Source: an uncultured Clostridia bacterium
GTDB lineage: Bacteria; Bacillota; Clostridia; Oscillospirales; CAG-272
Reading direction: 5' to 3'
Length of the DNA stretch: 64,000 nt
Assembly: GCA_948466345.1 (NCBI GenBank)
Contig: CAOKAC010000002.1
Span: 1 to 64,000, forward strand
Shown here: positions 17,075 through 27,043 of the stretch, one piece after another
How the letters are laid out: every line of letters begins with the position of its first letter
Numbering within the stretch: the stretch's first letter is position 1
Notes under the pieces: model-generated
Database searches by the model: none
The model's input: the letters and a program-made list of their open reading frames with translations, nothing else
What the model was told of the DNA's origin: nothing
Translations under genes and position numbers: made by a program

Positions 17075-18307
17075 TTAAGATGCCATAATTCGAATTTTGG
17101 ACTCCAGTCCGGTAAAGGTATCTCCGGCTAATGCATGAGAGGCTTCCTCCTCCTGGGTAGGTGGGGTAATAAATTCTGCATATCCTGCCGGCGAGTCAGA
17201 CAGCGTCTGAATGTCGCCAAATACCAAGGACGCCCGCTCCAGCGTCTCACGAACCGCATCTGTCTTTACCCGTACATAATAGGAAAATACATTTTCAGAG
17301 AAAGGCTGCACATAACCCGCTGGGGCCTTTTTCCATTCCATAGGCAATTCCCTGTCTGCAAGGCCGCTGGCAGCTGCTACAATATCGGACACCACAGCGC
17401 CTGCTGTTGGTAGGCGCCCCGCACCGCGGCCATAATACATTACATCTGCTGTTACCGGACTGACAAACCGAATCCCATTATACACATCGTCAATATTTGC
17501 CAGCGGACTGGTGCCGGGAACGAACACTGGGCACACGTACAAAGATGCATGTTCCCCGCTGATACGGGAACTGCCAAGGAGCTTAACCGTGCCGCCCCAT
17601 CTGGCTGCGGCATCCATATCTGCCGGAGTGATTTTCGTCATCGTCTCTGTATAAACATCCGCTTCATCTGCCAGCATATTGGTAGCAATCGCTGTCAAAA
17701 TCATAATCTTTCGCTGTGCATCCAGTCCATCCACATCCGCTGCAGGATTTGCCTCTGCATATCCTAGCGTCTGCGCCTCTGCAAGGGCCGCCTCAAAGGT
17801 AGCACCATCTTTGCGCATCCGGGTAAGAATATAGTTTGTGGTACCGTTCATAATGCCGTCAATAGCTGTGATCGTATCTCCCGCAAGACTGGTACGCATG
17901 CCGCGAATTTGGGGGATTCCACCGCCTACACTGGCCTCGAAAAGATACGATACCCCCATTTCTCTGGCCGCTTCCAAAATCTCTACGCCTCGCTTCGCAA
18001 CCAATTCTTTATTGGATGTGACCACGCTTTTACCGCTGCGGATCGCCTGCATAGTAAAATCAAAGGCCGCACCTACTCCGCCCATGGTCTCACACACAAT
18101 GGAGACCTGCGGATCATTGGCTATCACGGACATGTCATGCACTACCCTATCTCCATAAGGAGAGTCAGGAAATTCCAGCCTGTCCAAAATATATTTCACA
18201 TGGATTTCGTCATGGACCATACGCTGCAGGGACGCTTTGTTCTGTTCCAGAACCTCTGTGATTCCACCGCCTACCACGCCAAATCCAAGAATCGCAATAT
18301 GGATCAT
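17075..18307 (-). CDS. hom: Homoserine dehydrogenase
   Basis: Reduces aspartate semialdehyde to homoserine with NAD(P)H, the branch point to threonine and methionine. The 410-residue protein has the dinucleotide motif GFGVVGGG at the N-terminus, the catalytic region TSNKELVAKRG, VGGGIPQIRGMR, NGTTNYILTRM and DVDGLDAQRK, and a C-terminal regulatory ACT-like segment of about 80 residues. I start it at ATG 18307; a GTG at 18334 would put a short extra leader before the conserved IHIAILGFG. It lies 62 bases after the DUF1015 gene and is probably cotranscribed from the promoter upstream of that gene. Confidence 0.92.
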   Translation of the reverse strand: MIHIAILGFGVVGGGITEVLEQNKASLQRMVHDEIHVKYILDRLEFPDSPYGDRVVHDMSVIANDPQVSIVCETMGGVGAAFDFTMQAIRSGKSVVTSNKELVAKRGVEILEAAREMGVSYLFEASVGGGIPQIRGMRTSLAGDTITAIDGIMNGTTNYILTRMRKDGATFEAALAEAQTLGYAEANPAADVDGLDAQRKIMILTAIATNMLADEADVYTETMTKITPADMDAAARWGGTVKLLGSSRISGEHASLYVCPVFVPGTSPLANIDDVYNGIRFVSPVTADVMYYGRGAGRLPTAGAVVSDIVAAASGLADRELPMEWKKAPAGYVQPFSENVFSYYVRVKTDAVRETLERASLVFGDIQTLSDSPAGYAEFITPPTQEEEASHALAGDTFTGLESKIRIMAS

Positions 18308-18369
18308 CTGTGTACTCTCTTTCCTTATATTCACTACTTATTTTAGTATACCATACCGGTCAGATAAAA

Positions 18370-19608
18370 TCAATTCCCTATCTGCGGGACAATTCTCCGC
18401 CCTTCCAAATAGTACCTTTTGCTTTTGGCTTCTCCCATAGAAAATGTTTTGCGCGGCAGCGGCCCATTAGCCGTTACATAGGGGAAAAGGCGTTCCTTGT
18501 CCACGCCGGCACAGAAAAATCCCAGACATTCATCTTTGATGCTAAGAGTGCGCAGAGAATCCTCTCCGTGAATATAATCGCAGACCACGCCGGGATGGGC
18601 TTTCACATACTCGTCAATAAAGTTTTGCAGGCAACCTACATCTAAAGCGTGTCTACCGGGCAGCAACATGCTCCGTTCCCCTTGTGCCCATACCGCCGTT
18701 GTATATTTCTCTCCTGTGTCGCACGCATCCAAAGCCGCCAGCACATCTGCGGGATCACAATTTTTCAGCAGACGATATATCGGTTCAAATTCCAATGCAG
18801 GATCATGCAGATTCACAATTTCTACCAGGGCGTACCGTGCCGGATGCACTTTTGCAGCATCCTCTCCCAATGCAGACTTGATTTCCTGATAATATGCCGC
18901 AGCGCTGGCCAGGGAGTGGTTCCCGTCGCCTACCGCATATACTACACCGTCCCGCCGGCGGGCTTCATAATTGGAAAGCGCCAAGAGAAGCTGTTTCTGC
19001 ACATCTCCTTTTACCAGATATCCTGCAGCCCATCCGCCGCCCTGCATCAAAGGGAAATGATACAAAGGCTCCATCTGCTTCTTTTTCTCCCTTAACGGCA
19101 GGATTACAAGATTTTCTGGATCGTCCATCAGCAGCATCACATGAGGCAGTTCCACAGTTGCCTGCCGGCGAACTGCTACCCTGGGCGGTATCCGATCCAC
19201 TACCGTCTCTTCGGTAGGACGAATCGCCGAACGAGAAGCGGCAGTATAGTCATACTCCTCTAGGTCTATCTTTCCAACGATACCACGGCGCACCTTCCCA
19301 TCCGGAAGCGTACGCTCCAGATAGACCATACTGTCTGGGAAAAGACGAAGCTTTTCACAAATTGTATGCATATTTTCCCGGATTGCATCCTCGCGTACCC
19401 GCTCGGACGCCGTGCCAAGGTACACCTCCGGAAGAATCAGCCCAAGGGCAGACAGCGCGCCGTCTACCGTCTCCTCCGCCGTCCTCCAGTATTCCGGTTC
19501 GCTGGTAAACTGATCACAAGCAATTACAGCCCAGCGGACCCAGTCCTCGCTGTCCGATGGATAAGGCGGCAGCAAAATATCTGCCGGTGTGACAATCGTT
19601 TTCTGCAT
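18370..19608 (-). CDS. DUF1015 family protein
   Basis: A 412-residue cytosolic protein of the DUF1015 family. The conserved VGDGNHSLASA motif (residues about 225-235) matches the family's DGxHR/H-type centre, related in sequence to the ParB/Srx-like active site, so nucleotide binding or kinase activity has been proposed for relatives. In many clostridia DUF1015 genes neighbour serine or aspartate-family genes; here hom follows. ATG start with AGGAAGG upstream. The reaction is not known. Confidence 0.75.
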   Translation of the reverse strand: MQKTIVTPADILLPPYPSDSEDWVRWAVIACDQFTSEPEYWRTAEETVDGALSALGLILPEVYLGTASERVREDAIRENMHTICEKLRLFPDSMVYLERTLPDGKVRRGIVGKIDLEEYDYTAASRSAIRPTEETVVDRIPPRVAVRRQATVELPHVMLLMDDPENLVILPLREKKKQMEPLYHFPLMQGGGWAAGYLVKGDVQKQLLLALSNYEARRRDGVVYAVGDGNHSLASAAAYYQEIKSALGEDAAKVHPARYALVEIVNLHDPALEFEPIYRLLKNCDPADVLAALDACDTGEKYTTAVWAQGERSMLLPGRHALDVGCLQNFIDEYVKAHPGVVCDYIHGEDSLRTLSIKDECLGFFCAGVDKERLFPYVTANGPLPRKTFSMGEAKSKRYYLEGRRIVPQIGN

Positions 19609-19642
19609 GCTGACGATTCCTTCCTAATTTCTTATTGACAAT

Positions 19643-19671
19643 ATTATACAGAAAATCTCTCCCCTTGTCAA
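19643..19671 (-). promoter_or_regulatory. SigA promoter of DUF1015-hom
   Basis: On the minus strand TTGACA (19671-19666), a 17-bp spacer and TATAAT (19648-19643): a full consensus. It gives a leader of about 30 bases before the DUF1015 ATG. Confidence 0.8.
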
Positions 19672-19771
19672 TCTTACAGTCCGCTGTGAAAAGCAATTAT
19701 ATTTTAACAAAATTTGCTTGTACACAGAAAAAAGTTAGGGTAAAATAAAAAGCAAAGGAGATGATTCTATT

Positions 19772-21736
19772 ATGATGGGTCCGCCAATGAGAGGCAGAGA
19801 AGAAACACTGCAAAAACTGCGGGAACCAAAACCAAAAAACATCCGGGAAGTTCCCGGATATCTGGGACGTTTGATCAGCAATTTTTTTCGTCGCCTGTTT
19901 TACATATTTGGACTGGTGTGGGAAGCAAAACCATGGATTTTGCTGGTGATGCTGCTGTACTGCCTTATTAGCGGCGTACTCCCTGTTGTAGGTTCCTTCA
20001 TCAATGCAGGCATTTTAAATACACTGGCGCAGGCTTATACATCCGCCCTAGCGGGAGTCCCTCTCCCCTTACAAGGCGTCATAGGACTCCTGATTTTAAA
20101 ATTCATATATTTGTTTGTCAGTGCCCTGATTGGAAACATCTATCAGATGATCATCCGTATTTCGGGAGAGTTGGTTTCCAACCATATAAAAATAAAAATT
20201 ATTGAAAAAGCAAGAGACGTAGACCTTGCCAGCTTCGATATGCCGCAGTTTTATGAAAAGATGGAAAATGCCAGCAGAGAAGCAGGCAGCCGTCCCGTAG
20301 CAATTTTGCAGTCTTCCTTCAATATTCTCTCCGTCTGCATCAGCGTAATCTCCTATATTGTCATTTTAGCAGCCATTAGCCCATGGGCACCTGCCATTAT
20401 CGTAGCCCTTTCTATTCCCACGGCAGTAATTAGCTTTATATACCGAAAGAAAAATTTCCAATATATGCGGCACCGTTCTAAAGATCGAAGACAAATGAAC
20501 TACTATAATAATTTAATGGTAGATAAAGACGTGGCCAAAGAAGTGCGGATCTTTCATCTGTCCGACATCTTCATTGACAGCTACAAAAAAACCTTTGCGC
20601 GATATTTTGCCGGTATGAAAAAACTGATTGTCCAGGAAGGCGTCTGGAGCAGCGCCATGACTTTTATTGCAGCCGCGGTTCATTGCAGCTTGTTTTTATA
20701 TATTGCAAATCTGGTACGGTTGGGTACGGCACAAATTGGAGACTACTCTCTATATACTGGTGCGCTGGAATCGATTTCCGCCGGCGTATCCTCGCTTATT
20801 ACAACTACGGCGACCATATATGAAGGAACCCTGTTTATTGACAATATGATTTCCTTTATGGAAGAACAGCCCAAAATTCTACCCATTCTTTCCCAGCCGC
20901 TTCATGTGAAGCGATATACCGGACACACTATTGAATTTCGTCATGTAAGCTTTGCTTATCCGGGTACGACACGACGTGTAATTGACGATGTCAGCTTTAT
21001 AATTAATCCCGGAGAAACCCTAGTTCTGGTAGGTCTGAACGGTGCAGGAAAGACCACTCTGATCAAACTCCTCACCCGGTTGTATGATCCAACGGAAGGT
21101 GTCATTTTACTGGACGGTGAAGATATTCGCAGCTACGATATAAACGAACTATACGACATGTTCGGCATCATTTTCCAGGATTTTGGGAAGTACGCTTTTA
21201 CCGCCGGCGAAAACATTCAGTTTGGTCAAGCCAGCAAAGGATATGTCCCCAAAGATATCGCGGCAGCAGCAACTGCGGCGGGCGCGGATGCATTTATCGG
21301 CAAACTAAAAAATGGTTTGAATACCCCCCTGACACGATATTTTGAACCAGATGGAACAGAGCTATCCATCGGCCAGTGGCAAAAGCTATCTGTAGCACGG
21401 GCATTCTACAGCGATTCAGACGTGCTGATTCTGGATGAACCCACAGCAAGCCTGGATCCGCTGGCAGAACAGGAAATCTTCAATCAATTTGAACACCTGC
21501 GCCAGGACAAGACCACCATTTTCGTATCCCACCGGCTTTCCAGCGCCACCATCGCCTCCAAAATTTTGGTATTGGAGCAGGGAAAAATTGTGGAGAGTGG
21601 CAACCATGCCCAGCTGATGATGCAGCGGGGAAAGTATTGGAAGCTGTTTTCCACCCAAGCGGAACGATATACGGGAGAAAAGCAGGACAGAAAATTTCCG
21701 CCTGATTCGCCGCCCAAGGAAATGCATCCACGCTAA
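19772..21736 (+). CDS. ABC transporter, fused permease and ATPase (exporter type)
   Basis: A 654-residue half-transporter that should work as a dimer in the membrane. The N-terminal 370 residues hold about six transmembrane segments. The ATPase domain has Walker A GLNGAGKTT (about 421-429), a signature LSIGQWQK (about 531, with Ile replacing the usual second Gly/Ser position of LSGGQ), and Walker B VLILDEPTASLD. The LSIGQ variant occurs in peptide- and lipid-type exporters. Substrate unknown. ATG 19772 lies 11 bases after AAAGGAG. A weak promoter TTGTAC-17-TAAAAT lies upstream. Confidence 0.85.
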   Translation: MMGPPMRGREETLQKLREPKPKNIREVPGYLGRLISNFFRRLFYIFGLVWEAKPWILLVMLLYCLISGVLPVVGSFINAGILNTLAQAYTSALAGVPLPLQGVIGLLILKFIYLFVSALIGNIYQMIIRISGELVSNHIKIKIIEKARDVDLASFDMPQFYEKMENASREAGSRPVAILQSSFNILSVCISVISYIVILAAISPWAPAIIVALSIPTAVISFIYRKKNFQYMRHRSKDRRQMNYYNNLMVDKDVAKEVRIFHLSDIFIDSYKKTFARYFAGMKKLIVQEGVWSSAMTFIAAAVHCSLFLYIANLVRLGTAQIGDYSLYTGALESISAGVSSLITTTATIYEGTLFIDNMISFMEEQPKILPILSQPLHVKRYTGHTIEFRHVSFAYPGTTRRVIDDVSFIINPGETLVLVGLNGAGKTTLIKLLTRLYDPTEGVILLDGEDIRSYDINELYDMFGIIFQDFGKYAFTAGENIQFGQASKGYVPKDIAAAATAAGADAFIGKLKNGLNTPLTRYFEPDGTELSIGQWQKLSVARAFYSDSDVLILDEPTASLDPLAEQEIFNQFEHLRQDKTTIFVSHRLSSATIASKILVLEQGKIVESGNHAQLMMQRGKYWKLFSTQAERYTGEKQDRKFPPDSPPKEMHPR

Positions 21737-21893
21737 GCCATTTATTTTAAATCCCTAAAAAGAGAAAAAGGCAATCTGGCGCTTGTTGCTCCCGGCAAAA
21801 TTGTTGGCGGTGATATATACAAAAACAGAACGAACACTTACTAATGAGCGATGATCAAGACCCACGTAGATACTTGCATGGTTACAGAAATAC

Positions 21894-21925
21894 AAAAACT
21901 GCGCAGAAAATTCTGCGCAGTTTTT
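21894..21925. terminator. Bidirectional terminator between the ABC exporter and the ROK kinase gene
   Basis: AAAAACTGCGCAGAA (21894-21908) pairs with TTCTGCGCAGTTTTT (21911-21925), loop AA. It lies 8 bases beyond the ROK gene stop and 160 beyond the exporter stop. The rest of 21737-21893 shows nothing recognisable. Confidence 0.85.
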
Positions 21926-21932
21926 ATCTTTT

Positions 21933-23303
21933 CTACTGAATATCCGGCAGGCTTGCAGCCGCAACAGACTGACCGACCCGACGACTCTTTTCGTCCGGGA
22001 TGTGCAGCTCCAGCTTTGCTGCCAATTCGGGGAATTCCTTGGAAAGCACCTCGTTTGCACGAGCCAGCAAGATGGTTCCGCCTTCTCCGCTGGTAACGCG
22101 TCCCATGATAAGCACATGTTTAATATCATAGAACATGGCATAGTAAGCAATTGCGTATCCGAAATATACACCGATAGTGTCATAAATCTTAGCGGCGCGT
22201 TCGTCGCCTTGAGCCATCAAGCCCTGCACCACCTTCAGCTTTTCAGCAGGAGATGCACTCTCGTCCAGTTCAATACCTGCGGCAGGCGCCAGCTTGATCA
22301 CACCATCTTGGGAGAAATATTTTACGCCGCAGCCATAGTCACCGCTCCACTCATCCACCATAGCATTCTTGCAGAAATCTACAGGAACAAAAGCAAGCTC
22401 GTTTAGCCAGCCGGTGATATTGCCCTGGCCATCTACGTATCCGCCGGCTTCACTGGTACCCATAGCCACTCCCAGCACGTTGGTATCGTCCAAATCCATA
22501 GCGCCGGCAAGAGCGGTTACATCACCATCGTTTGCAACTTCTACCGGCACGTCGCCGATTTCCTTTGCAACATTAATGTACATATTTTTTACATGCTTTT
22601 CAAAGTCCTCGTCAGACACTTTAAGGAACAAGGAAGCAATCATGATTTTGTTGTCGATATAAACACCTGCTGAAGAAACGCCGATGGCGTCTACACGCGG
22701 CATATGAGATGCTGCTGTCTTCATCGCGTCTAAAATGCCCTCATAATGATACATGGGGTCAGACTGCAGCTTGGGGAACCAAACCACCTCTTCGGAATAT
22801 ACGGTCTCCCCATCAATTACAGCGCTGACCTTCCGGTCGCTTCCGCCGGCATCAAAGCCAATGCGGCAGCCTTCCAGATGGCGTCCCACAGGCGCTGCTG
22901 CCTGGTAAGCTTTTGGAGCGTCCTTTATATCCGCCACATATTCAACAGCAAAAGGCGCTTCATATACCCGCGCCATAAAGTCTGCGTCAAATTCTCTGGC
23001 GCCGCCCTTTTGGTATGCGGCTGCAATCCCTTCATAAATTTTCCGGGAGCCGGAGATCGTTACCTTATAGCCGCCGTGAATCCACAAAAGTGTTTTTACG
23101 ATTCGTTCTACAATATCATAGTTTTCTTCGTCGTGGCCGGTGCCTTCAGGATATACATCAAGCTGATAGGTAGAAACAAATCCCTTGTTCCGTTCTACAG
23201 CGATGGCTAGGGGCGCGCCGCCAGCCTTTGCTACAGCTTCTTTATATGCTTTCACCACCAGCGCCATAGGCTGGAACTGGGGATCGAGAATTGCATTGAT
23301 CAT
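21933..23303 (-). CDS. ROK-like sugar kinase with an N-terminal extension
   Basis: A 456-residue protein whose C-terminal two thirds resemble the ROK/actin-fold sugar kinases: phosphate motif RIGFDAGGSDRKVSAV near residue 150, GVSSAGVYIDNK, VANDGDVTALAG and VLGVAMGTSEAGG. The ROK zinc motif CxCGxxGCxE is reduced to DYGCGVKYF, and about 140 residues precede the kinase core, so it departs from typical 300-residue ROK kinases. Third gene of nagA-nagB-kinase, 23 bases after nagB. By context it may phosphorylate GlcNAc or a related amino sugar; this is inference. ATG start. Confidence 0.65.
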   Translation of the reverse strand: MINAILDPQFQPMALVVKAYKEAVAKAGGAPLAIAVERNKGFVSTYQLDVYPEGTGHDEENYDIVERIVKTLLWIHGGYKVTISGSRKIYEGIAAAYQKGGAREFDADFMARVYEAPFAVEYVADIKDAPKAYQAAAPVGRHLEGCRIGFDAGGSDRKVSAVIDGETVYSEEVVWFPKLQSDPMYHYEGILDAMKTAASHMPRVDAIGVSSAGVYIDNKIMIASLFLKVSDEDFEKHVKNMYINVAKEIGDVPVEVANDGDVTALAGAMDLDDTNVLGVAMGTSEAGGYVDGQGNITGWLNELAFVPVDFCKNAMVDEWSGDYGCGVKYFSQDGVIKLAPAAGIELDESASPAEKLKVVQGLMAQGDERAAKIYDTIGVYFGYAIAYYAMFYDIKHVLIMGRVTSGEGGTILLARANEVLSKEFPELAAKLELHIPDEKSRRVGQSVAAASLPDIQ

Positions 23304-23326
23304 TTTCTTCTTTACCTTCCGTTTTA

Positions 23327-24118
23327 TTAAACTGCCTTATATGCTTCCAGCGCGCTGGCTGCTTCCTCGTCCAAAATAAAGGTTACATTGGGGTGCAGCT
23401 GCAGAATAGACGCTTGACACCAAGGTGTAATCTCACCTTCCAGAGCATCCTTGATCGCCTTTGCCTTTGCGGCACCGTTTGCAACCAGTACAATCTGTTT
23501 TGCATTCATGATATTGCCGATACCCATAGAAAGTGCAGCACGCGGTACCTCATCCTTACTGTTGAACAGACGGGAGTTTGCCTCAATGGTGCTCTCGGTC
23601 AGTTCTACTCTGTGAGTGCCCCAAATAAAGGTGTCGCCCGGTTCGTTGAAACCGATGTGTCCGTTGTTGCCGATGCCCAAAACCTGCAAATCGATGCCGC
23701 CTGCAGCTTCGATAGCTGCGTCGTAATCGCTGCATTCCTTTTCCCAGTCGGAGGCCTTGCCGCCCAGCACGTGGGTTTTGTCCATATCGATGTTGATCTT
23801 GTTAAACAAATTCTTGTTCATAAAATACCGGTAGGACTGATCGTTCTCCGGATCAATGGGATAATATTCATCCAAATTATAGGTAGTAACCCCTGCAAAG
23901 TCTACTCTGCCTTCCTCGCAAAGCTGTGCTAGATTGCTGTAAAGCCCAAGCGGAGATGTTCCCGTTGCCAGACCCAGCATAAAGGTAGGCTGATTACTGA
24001 TTGCACCTGCCACAATGGAAGCCGCTTTTTTGGACAGCGCCTCATAACTGCCTGCAACAAATACCCGTACACCGCTTTTTTTGCCGTTACAATAGGCTTT
24101 TACTTCATTTTCCCGCAT
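23327..24118 (-). CDS. nagB: Glucosamine-6-phosphate deaminase
   Basis: Converts glucosamine 6-phosphate to fructose 6-phosphate and ammonia. The 263-residue protein has the family motifs LGLATGTSPLGLY, TYNLDEYYPI with the catalytic Asp, and LGIGNNGHIGFNEPG. The ATG lies inside the end of nagA (19-base overlap), so translation is probably coupled. With nagA upstream and a sugar kinase downstream it forms a complete route from GlcNAc 6-phosphate to glycolysis. Confidence 0.95.
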   Translation of the reverse strand: MRENEVKAYCNGKKSGVRVFVAGSYEALSKKAASIVAGAISNQPTFMLGLATGTSPLGLYSNLAQLCEEGRVDFAGVTTYNLDEYYPIDPENDQSYRYFMNKNLFNKINIDMDKTHVLGGKASDWEKECSDYDAAIEAAGGIDLQVLGIGNNGHIGFNEPGDTFIWGTHRVELTESTIEANSRLFNSKDEVPRAALSMGIGNIMNAKQIVLVANGAAKAKAIKDALEGEITPWCQASILQLHPNVTFILDEEAASALEAYKAV

Positions 24119-25248
24119 ACTGTGTTTCCTCCGATAATTGTTTTTTGTATATTGAATTGATCATCAAAGATGATAATATCCGCACATTTGCCCGTTTCTA
24201 AGGAACCGATCTTATCGTCTACACCCAGAGCCTTTGCGGGATTCAGACTGGCGCATGCCACCGCCTCGGCAATGGAAAGCTCTGTATTCTCATACAGATT
24301 GCGCACACCCTCGTTCAGTTTCAAAACGCTGGCAGCGATGGTGCCGTCCTCCAGCAAACACTGAATGCCCGATTTCTTTACAGGCTGCCCGCCCAAAGTA
24401 TAAATGCCGTCCGGCATGCCGCCGGCACGCATACAGTCGGTAATCAAACACAACTTGTCCTTCTTGATTTTTGCAACCAAACCGAAAAGGCCTTTGTTCA
24501 CATGGAACGTATCTGCGATCAGTTCGCAGCTGACGCTGTCGTCAGACAAAGCGGCGCCCACCACACCAGGATTTCTATGCATAAGGGGCGTCATCGCATT
24601 GAACAGGTGGGTAGCGTGCCGCACACCTGCATTGATGCCTGCAGTCGCTTCTTCATAGGTAGCACCGGTATGACCCATAGAAATCAGAACCCGGCCGTCC
24701 TCATATACTTCCCGGATACATTCCAAGCCGCCCTCCATTTCCGGAGCTACGGTGAACACAGATACAACATCTGCGTTATCCAAAATAAACTTTGCATCAG
24801 GACGCAAGATGTGTTCTTCTGCCTGTGCGCCTTTTTTAGAAGGATTGATAAAGGGACCCTCACAGTTAACGCCCAACACCTTTGCACCATAGCAGTCTGT
24901 ACGTTCTTTTACTCGACGCACCGTATCAAATGCCGCCAGAATTTCTGCTTTGGAAACGGTCATTGTAGTAGGACACCAAGACGTCACACCATTTTCGGCA
25001 AGCGCCTGACACATTTTGAGCAGGCCGTCTTCCTTAGCATCGGACGTATCCTCCCCTGCATAACCATGGATATGCATGTCCAAAAGACCGGGGGCCACAT
25101 ATAAGCCTGCGGCGTCAATCACTTCATATTTGCCGGTATCTACATCGGATACATCTGTAATTTCTACAATGGTATCGTCAAACAGAAGCGCTTTACCCTC
25201 TACCACTCCATCTGGCAGAACAAGCTTTCCATTTATAATACATTTCAC
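24100..25248 (-). CDS. nagA: N-acetylglucosamine-6-phosphate deacetylase
   Basis: Removes acetate from GlcNAc 6-phosphate to give glucosamine 6-phosphate. This 382-residue amidohydrolase shows PGLLDMHIHGYAGEDT (metal-binding HxH), NCEGPFINPSKKGA, SMGHTGA, ATHLFNAMTPL and the catalytic Asp in LITDCMRAGG. The start is GTG 25248, about 10 bases after GGAGG. First gene of the nag operon. No binding-protein or PTS gene is adjacent. Confidence 0.95.
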   Translation of the reverse strand: MKCIINGKLVLPDGVVEGKALLFDDTIVEITDVSDVDTGKYEVIDAAGLYVAPGLLDMHIHGYAGEDTSDAKEDGLLKMCQALAENGVTSWCPTTMTVSKAEILAAFDTVRRVKERTDCYGAKVLGVNCEGPFINPSKKGAQAEEHILRPDAKFILDNADVVSVFTVAPEMEGGLECIREVYEDGRVLISMGHTGATYEEATAGINAGVRHATHLFNAMTPLMHRNPGVVGAALSDDSVSCELIADTFHVNKGLFGLVAKIKKDKLCLITDCMRAGGMPDGIYTLGGQPVKKSGIQCLLEDGTIAASVLKLNEGVRNLYENTELSIAEAVACASLNPAKALGVDDKIGSLETGKCADIIIFDDQFNIQKTIIGGNTVCGKMK

Positions 25249-25288
25249 TTTGTTTATACCTCCATGCTATATAATAGCCAAATCTTCC

Positions 25289-25316
25289 CTTATATGTTAT
25301 TATACTCACCTGTCAA
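25289..25316 (-). promoter_or_regulatory. Promoter of nagA-nagB-kinase
   Basis: On the minus strand TTGACA (25316-25311), a 16-bp spacer and TATAAG (25294-25289). It gives a leader of about 35-40 bases. Confidence 0.55.
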
Positions 25317-25373
25317 GATAAAATCAATATGAAATGAAATTTTCTCCTTATTTATTTTCAGAAAAAAGCGGAC

Positions 25374-25410
25374 AACAAAAGGGCTCCCGTATAAGCTGGA
25401 ACCCTTTTGT
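25374..25410 (-). terminator. Terminator of the mtaB-ABC transporter unit
   Basis: ACAAAAGGG (25374-25382) pairs with CCCTTTTGT (25402-25410), with an inner CC/GG pair. On the minus strand the 3' arm runs into CTTTTGTTGT. It lies 20 bases after the permease stop. Confidence 0.65.
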
Positions 25411-25429
25411 TAAAAATATAAAATTTCGC

Positions 25430-27043
25430 TTACCGCCGGCCGTTTTTCAAAAGCTGCGGCGTTATAGCAAAAGCAACCATTCCAAGAAGAAGCTCTGCCA
25501 CCGCTACCCCTACAAGCGCCCATACAACTGCGTCAAAGCTCACTCCAATAATGATAACCACTATCGCTGGCAAAAGTCCGATGTATACGAACAGCACCTG
25601 TATAATCGATTTTATCCCCTGCGAAACGGATACCGGCAGGGACAGATCTGCCAATGCTCCCGCATTGGCACAAAAGAAGTCCAGTGAAACGATAAAGAGC
25701 AATCCCGCCAGCGCAGGAAACACCGCCGCCTGTCCCAGCAAAACCACAGAAGCAAGAATGGCAGGGAGCAAATCCAAAAAACAAGCCATGCTGCCGGACA
25801 AAATCGTCCACCAAAACTTTTCATAGACGCCGGCAGGAAGCGTCACAAAAAAGCTGGTTTTCAGTTCCGCCGCCAGCGGACTGCCGAGCGCACGGAAATA
25901 TGCTATTACACCCAGCACGGCGATTACCCAATACATACCGCCAGTGGTATGCGTCTTTTCCATCACAAAAACAGTGAGCAGCGCTGCAAAAAGATACACA
26001 AGCATAGTATTTGTAAGCAGGCCAAACCGAGAAAATCTTTTCCGATTGTACATATTTTTGTAAAATAGGGTACTGGCGCCGCTGCCGCCGATTTTTCCGT
26101 TTCTCTTAAGACGTTCACTACGATCTTTCTTTCGCTTTGCAACGCTTCCCTTTTCTTTCGCCTGTGCCAAAGCCGCAGCCGTCTCCTCAGATTTTGCCAT
26201 GGCGTCCTCATAAAAGTCCGCACGGATTCGCCAGATCACTACAATTAGCAGGACAATCACTCCCACGCAAAGTACACCCAGCCCCCAGGCTGCCGGGTAA
26301 TTTCCCGCCAAAGAAAAGTCGATCACGCCTTTGATCCAGCCCCATACAGGAATCCATATGGCAGCTTTTCCATTAAAAAAAGCAAAGGCGCTGTTTAAAA
26401 TATCTCCGCCCGCTCTTTGCCAATGCGTTGCAAAAGACAGCGCGAGCGCCGCGCAAAGGACAAGCACTGCCGGCGTGACATATTTGCGCAGGCGTATATG
26501 GGTGGCGGTAATCGTATAGACCAGCACGGACAGAAGCTGGCCTGTGATCAGCGTGAGTCCCCACACTGCCAAAATGGCAATACATGCACCTAAGGGAACA
26601 CCCATGTTCATATGTAAATTCGGAATTTGAAATACTAGGTATAGCCCCGCGGCAACAAGGGCGCTCATTTTAAAAATCAGCCGAAACAAAAGCACCGACT
26701 GCGGCTTCATAGGAGCCTGAAACAACAAATTCACATCCGCCATCTGGAAAATGCCGGATCCGGACTTTTCTCCAGTTACCACGTTCCACAGAAGTACCGC
26801 CAAAATCACACCGCCGCTGATCAAAGAAACCATATTTGCCGTCAGAACCGGATCCGCGTCTTCTATAGTCTCTTCTAAAGTCGCTGATGACGCATCGTCT
26901 CCTGCACCGCCAAAAAACGCGCCTGCAAGTCCACCCACAAATCCGATGGCGGCACAAATCAGGATCACGATCACATAGGTTTTCATCAACTTACGAAGCT
27001 GATTCCACAGGGTATGGGAGGCATAATAGAAAAAAGCCTTCAT
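25430..27043 (-). CDS. Putative ABC exporter permease
   Basis: A 537-residue integral membrane protein with about ten hydrophobic segments in two groups split by a charged cytoplasmic stretch (about residues 290-325, KEKGSVAKRKKDRSERLK). It matches the putative ABC-exporter permease type that pairs with a separate ATPase. The ATG at 27043 overlaps the ATPase stop in ATGA fashion and follows GGAGG at 7 bases. A longer open frame to 27163 lies inside the ATPase gene and is rejected. Cargo unknown. Confidence 0.75.
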   Translation of the reverse strand: MKAFFYYASHTLWNQLRKLMKTYVIVILICAAIGFVGGLAGAFFGGAGDDASSATLEETIEDADPVLTANMVSLISGGVILAVLLWNVVTGEKSGSGIFQMADVNLLFQAPMKPQSVLLFRLIFKMSALVAAGLYLVFQIPNLHMNMGVPLGACIAILAVWGLTLITGQLLSVLVYTITATHIRLRKYVTPAVLVLCAALALSFATHWQRAGGDILNSAFAFFNGKAAIWIPVWGWIKGVIDFSLAGNYPAAWGLGVLCVGVIVLLIVVIWRIRADFYEDAMAKSEETAAALAQAKEKGSVAKRKKDRSERLKRNGKIGGSGASTLFYKNMYNRKRFSRFGLLTNTMLVYLFAALLTVFVMEKTHTTGGMYWVIAVLGVIAYFRALGSPLAAELKTSFFVTLPAGVYEKFWWTILSGSMACFLDLLPAILASVVLLGQAAVFPALAGLLFIVSLDFFCANAGALADLSLPVSVSQGIKSIIQVLFVYIGLLPAIVVIIIGVSFDAVVWALVGVAVAELLLGMVAFAITPQLLKNGRR

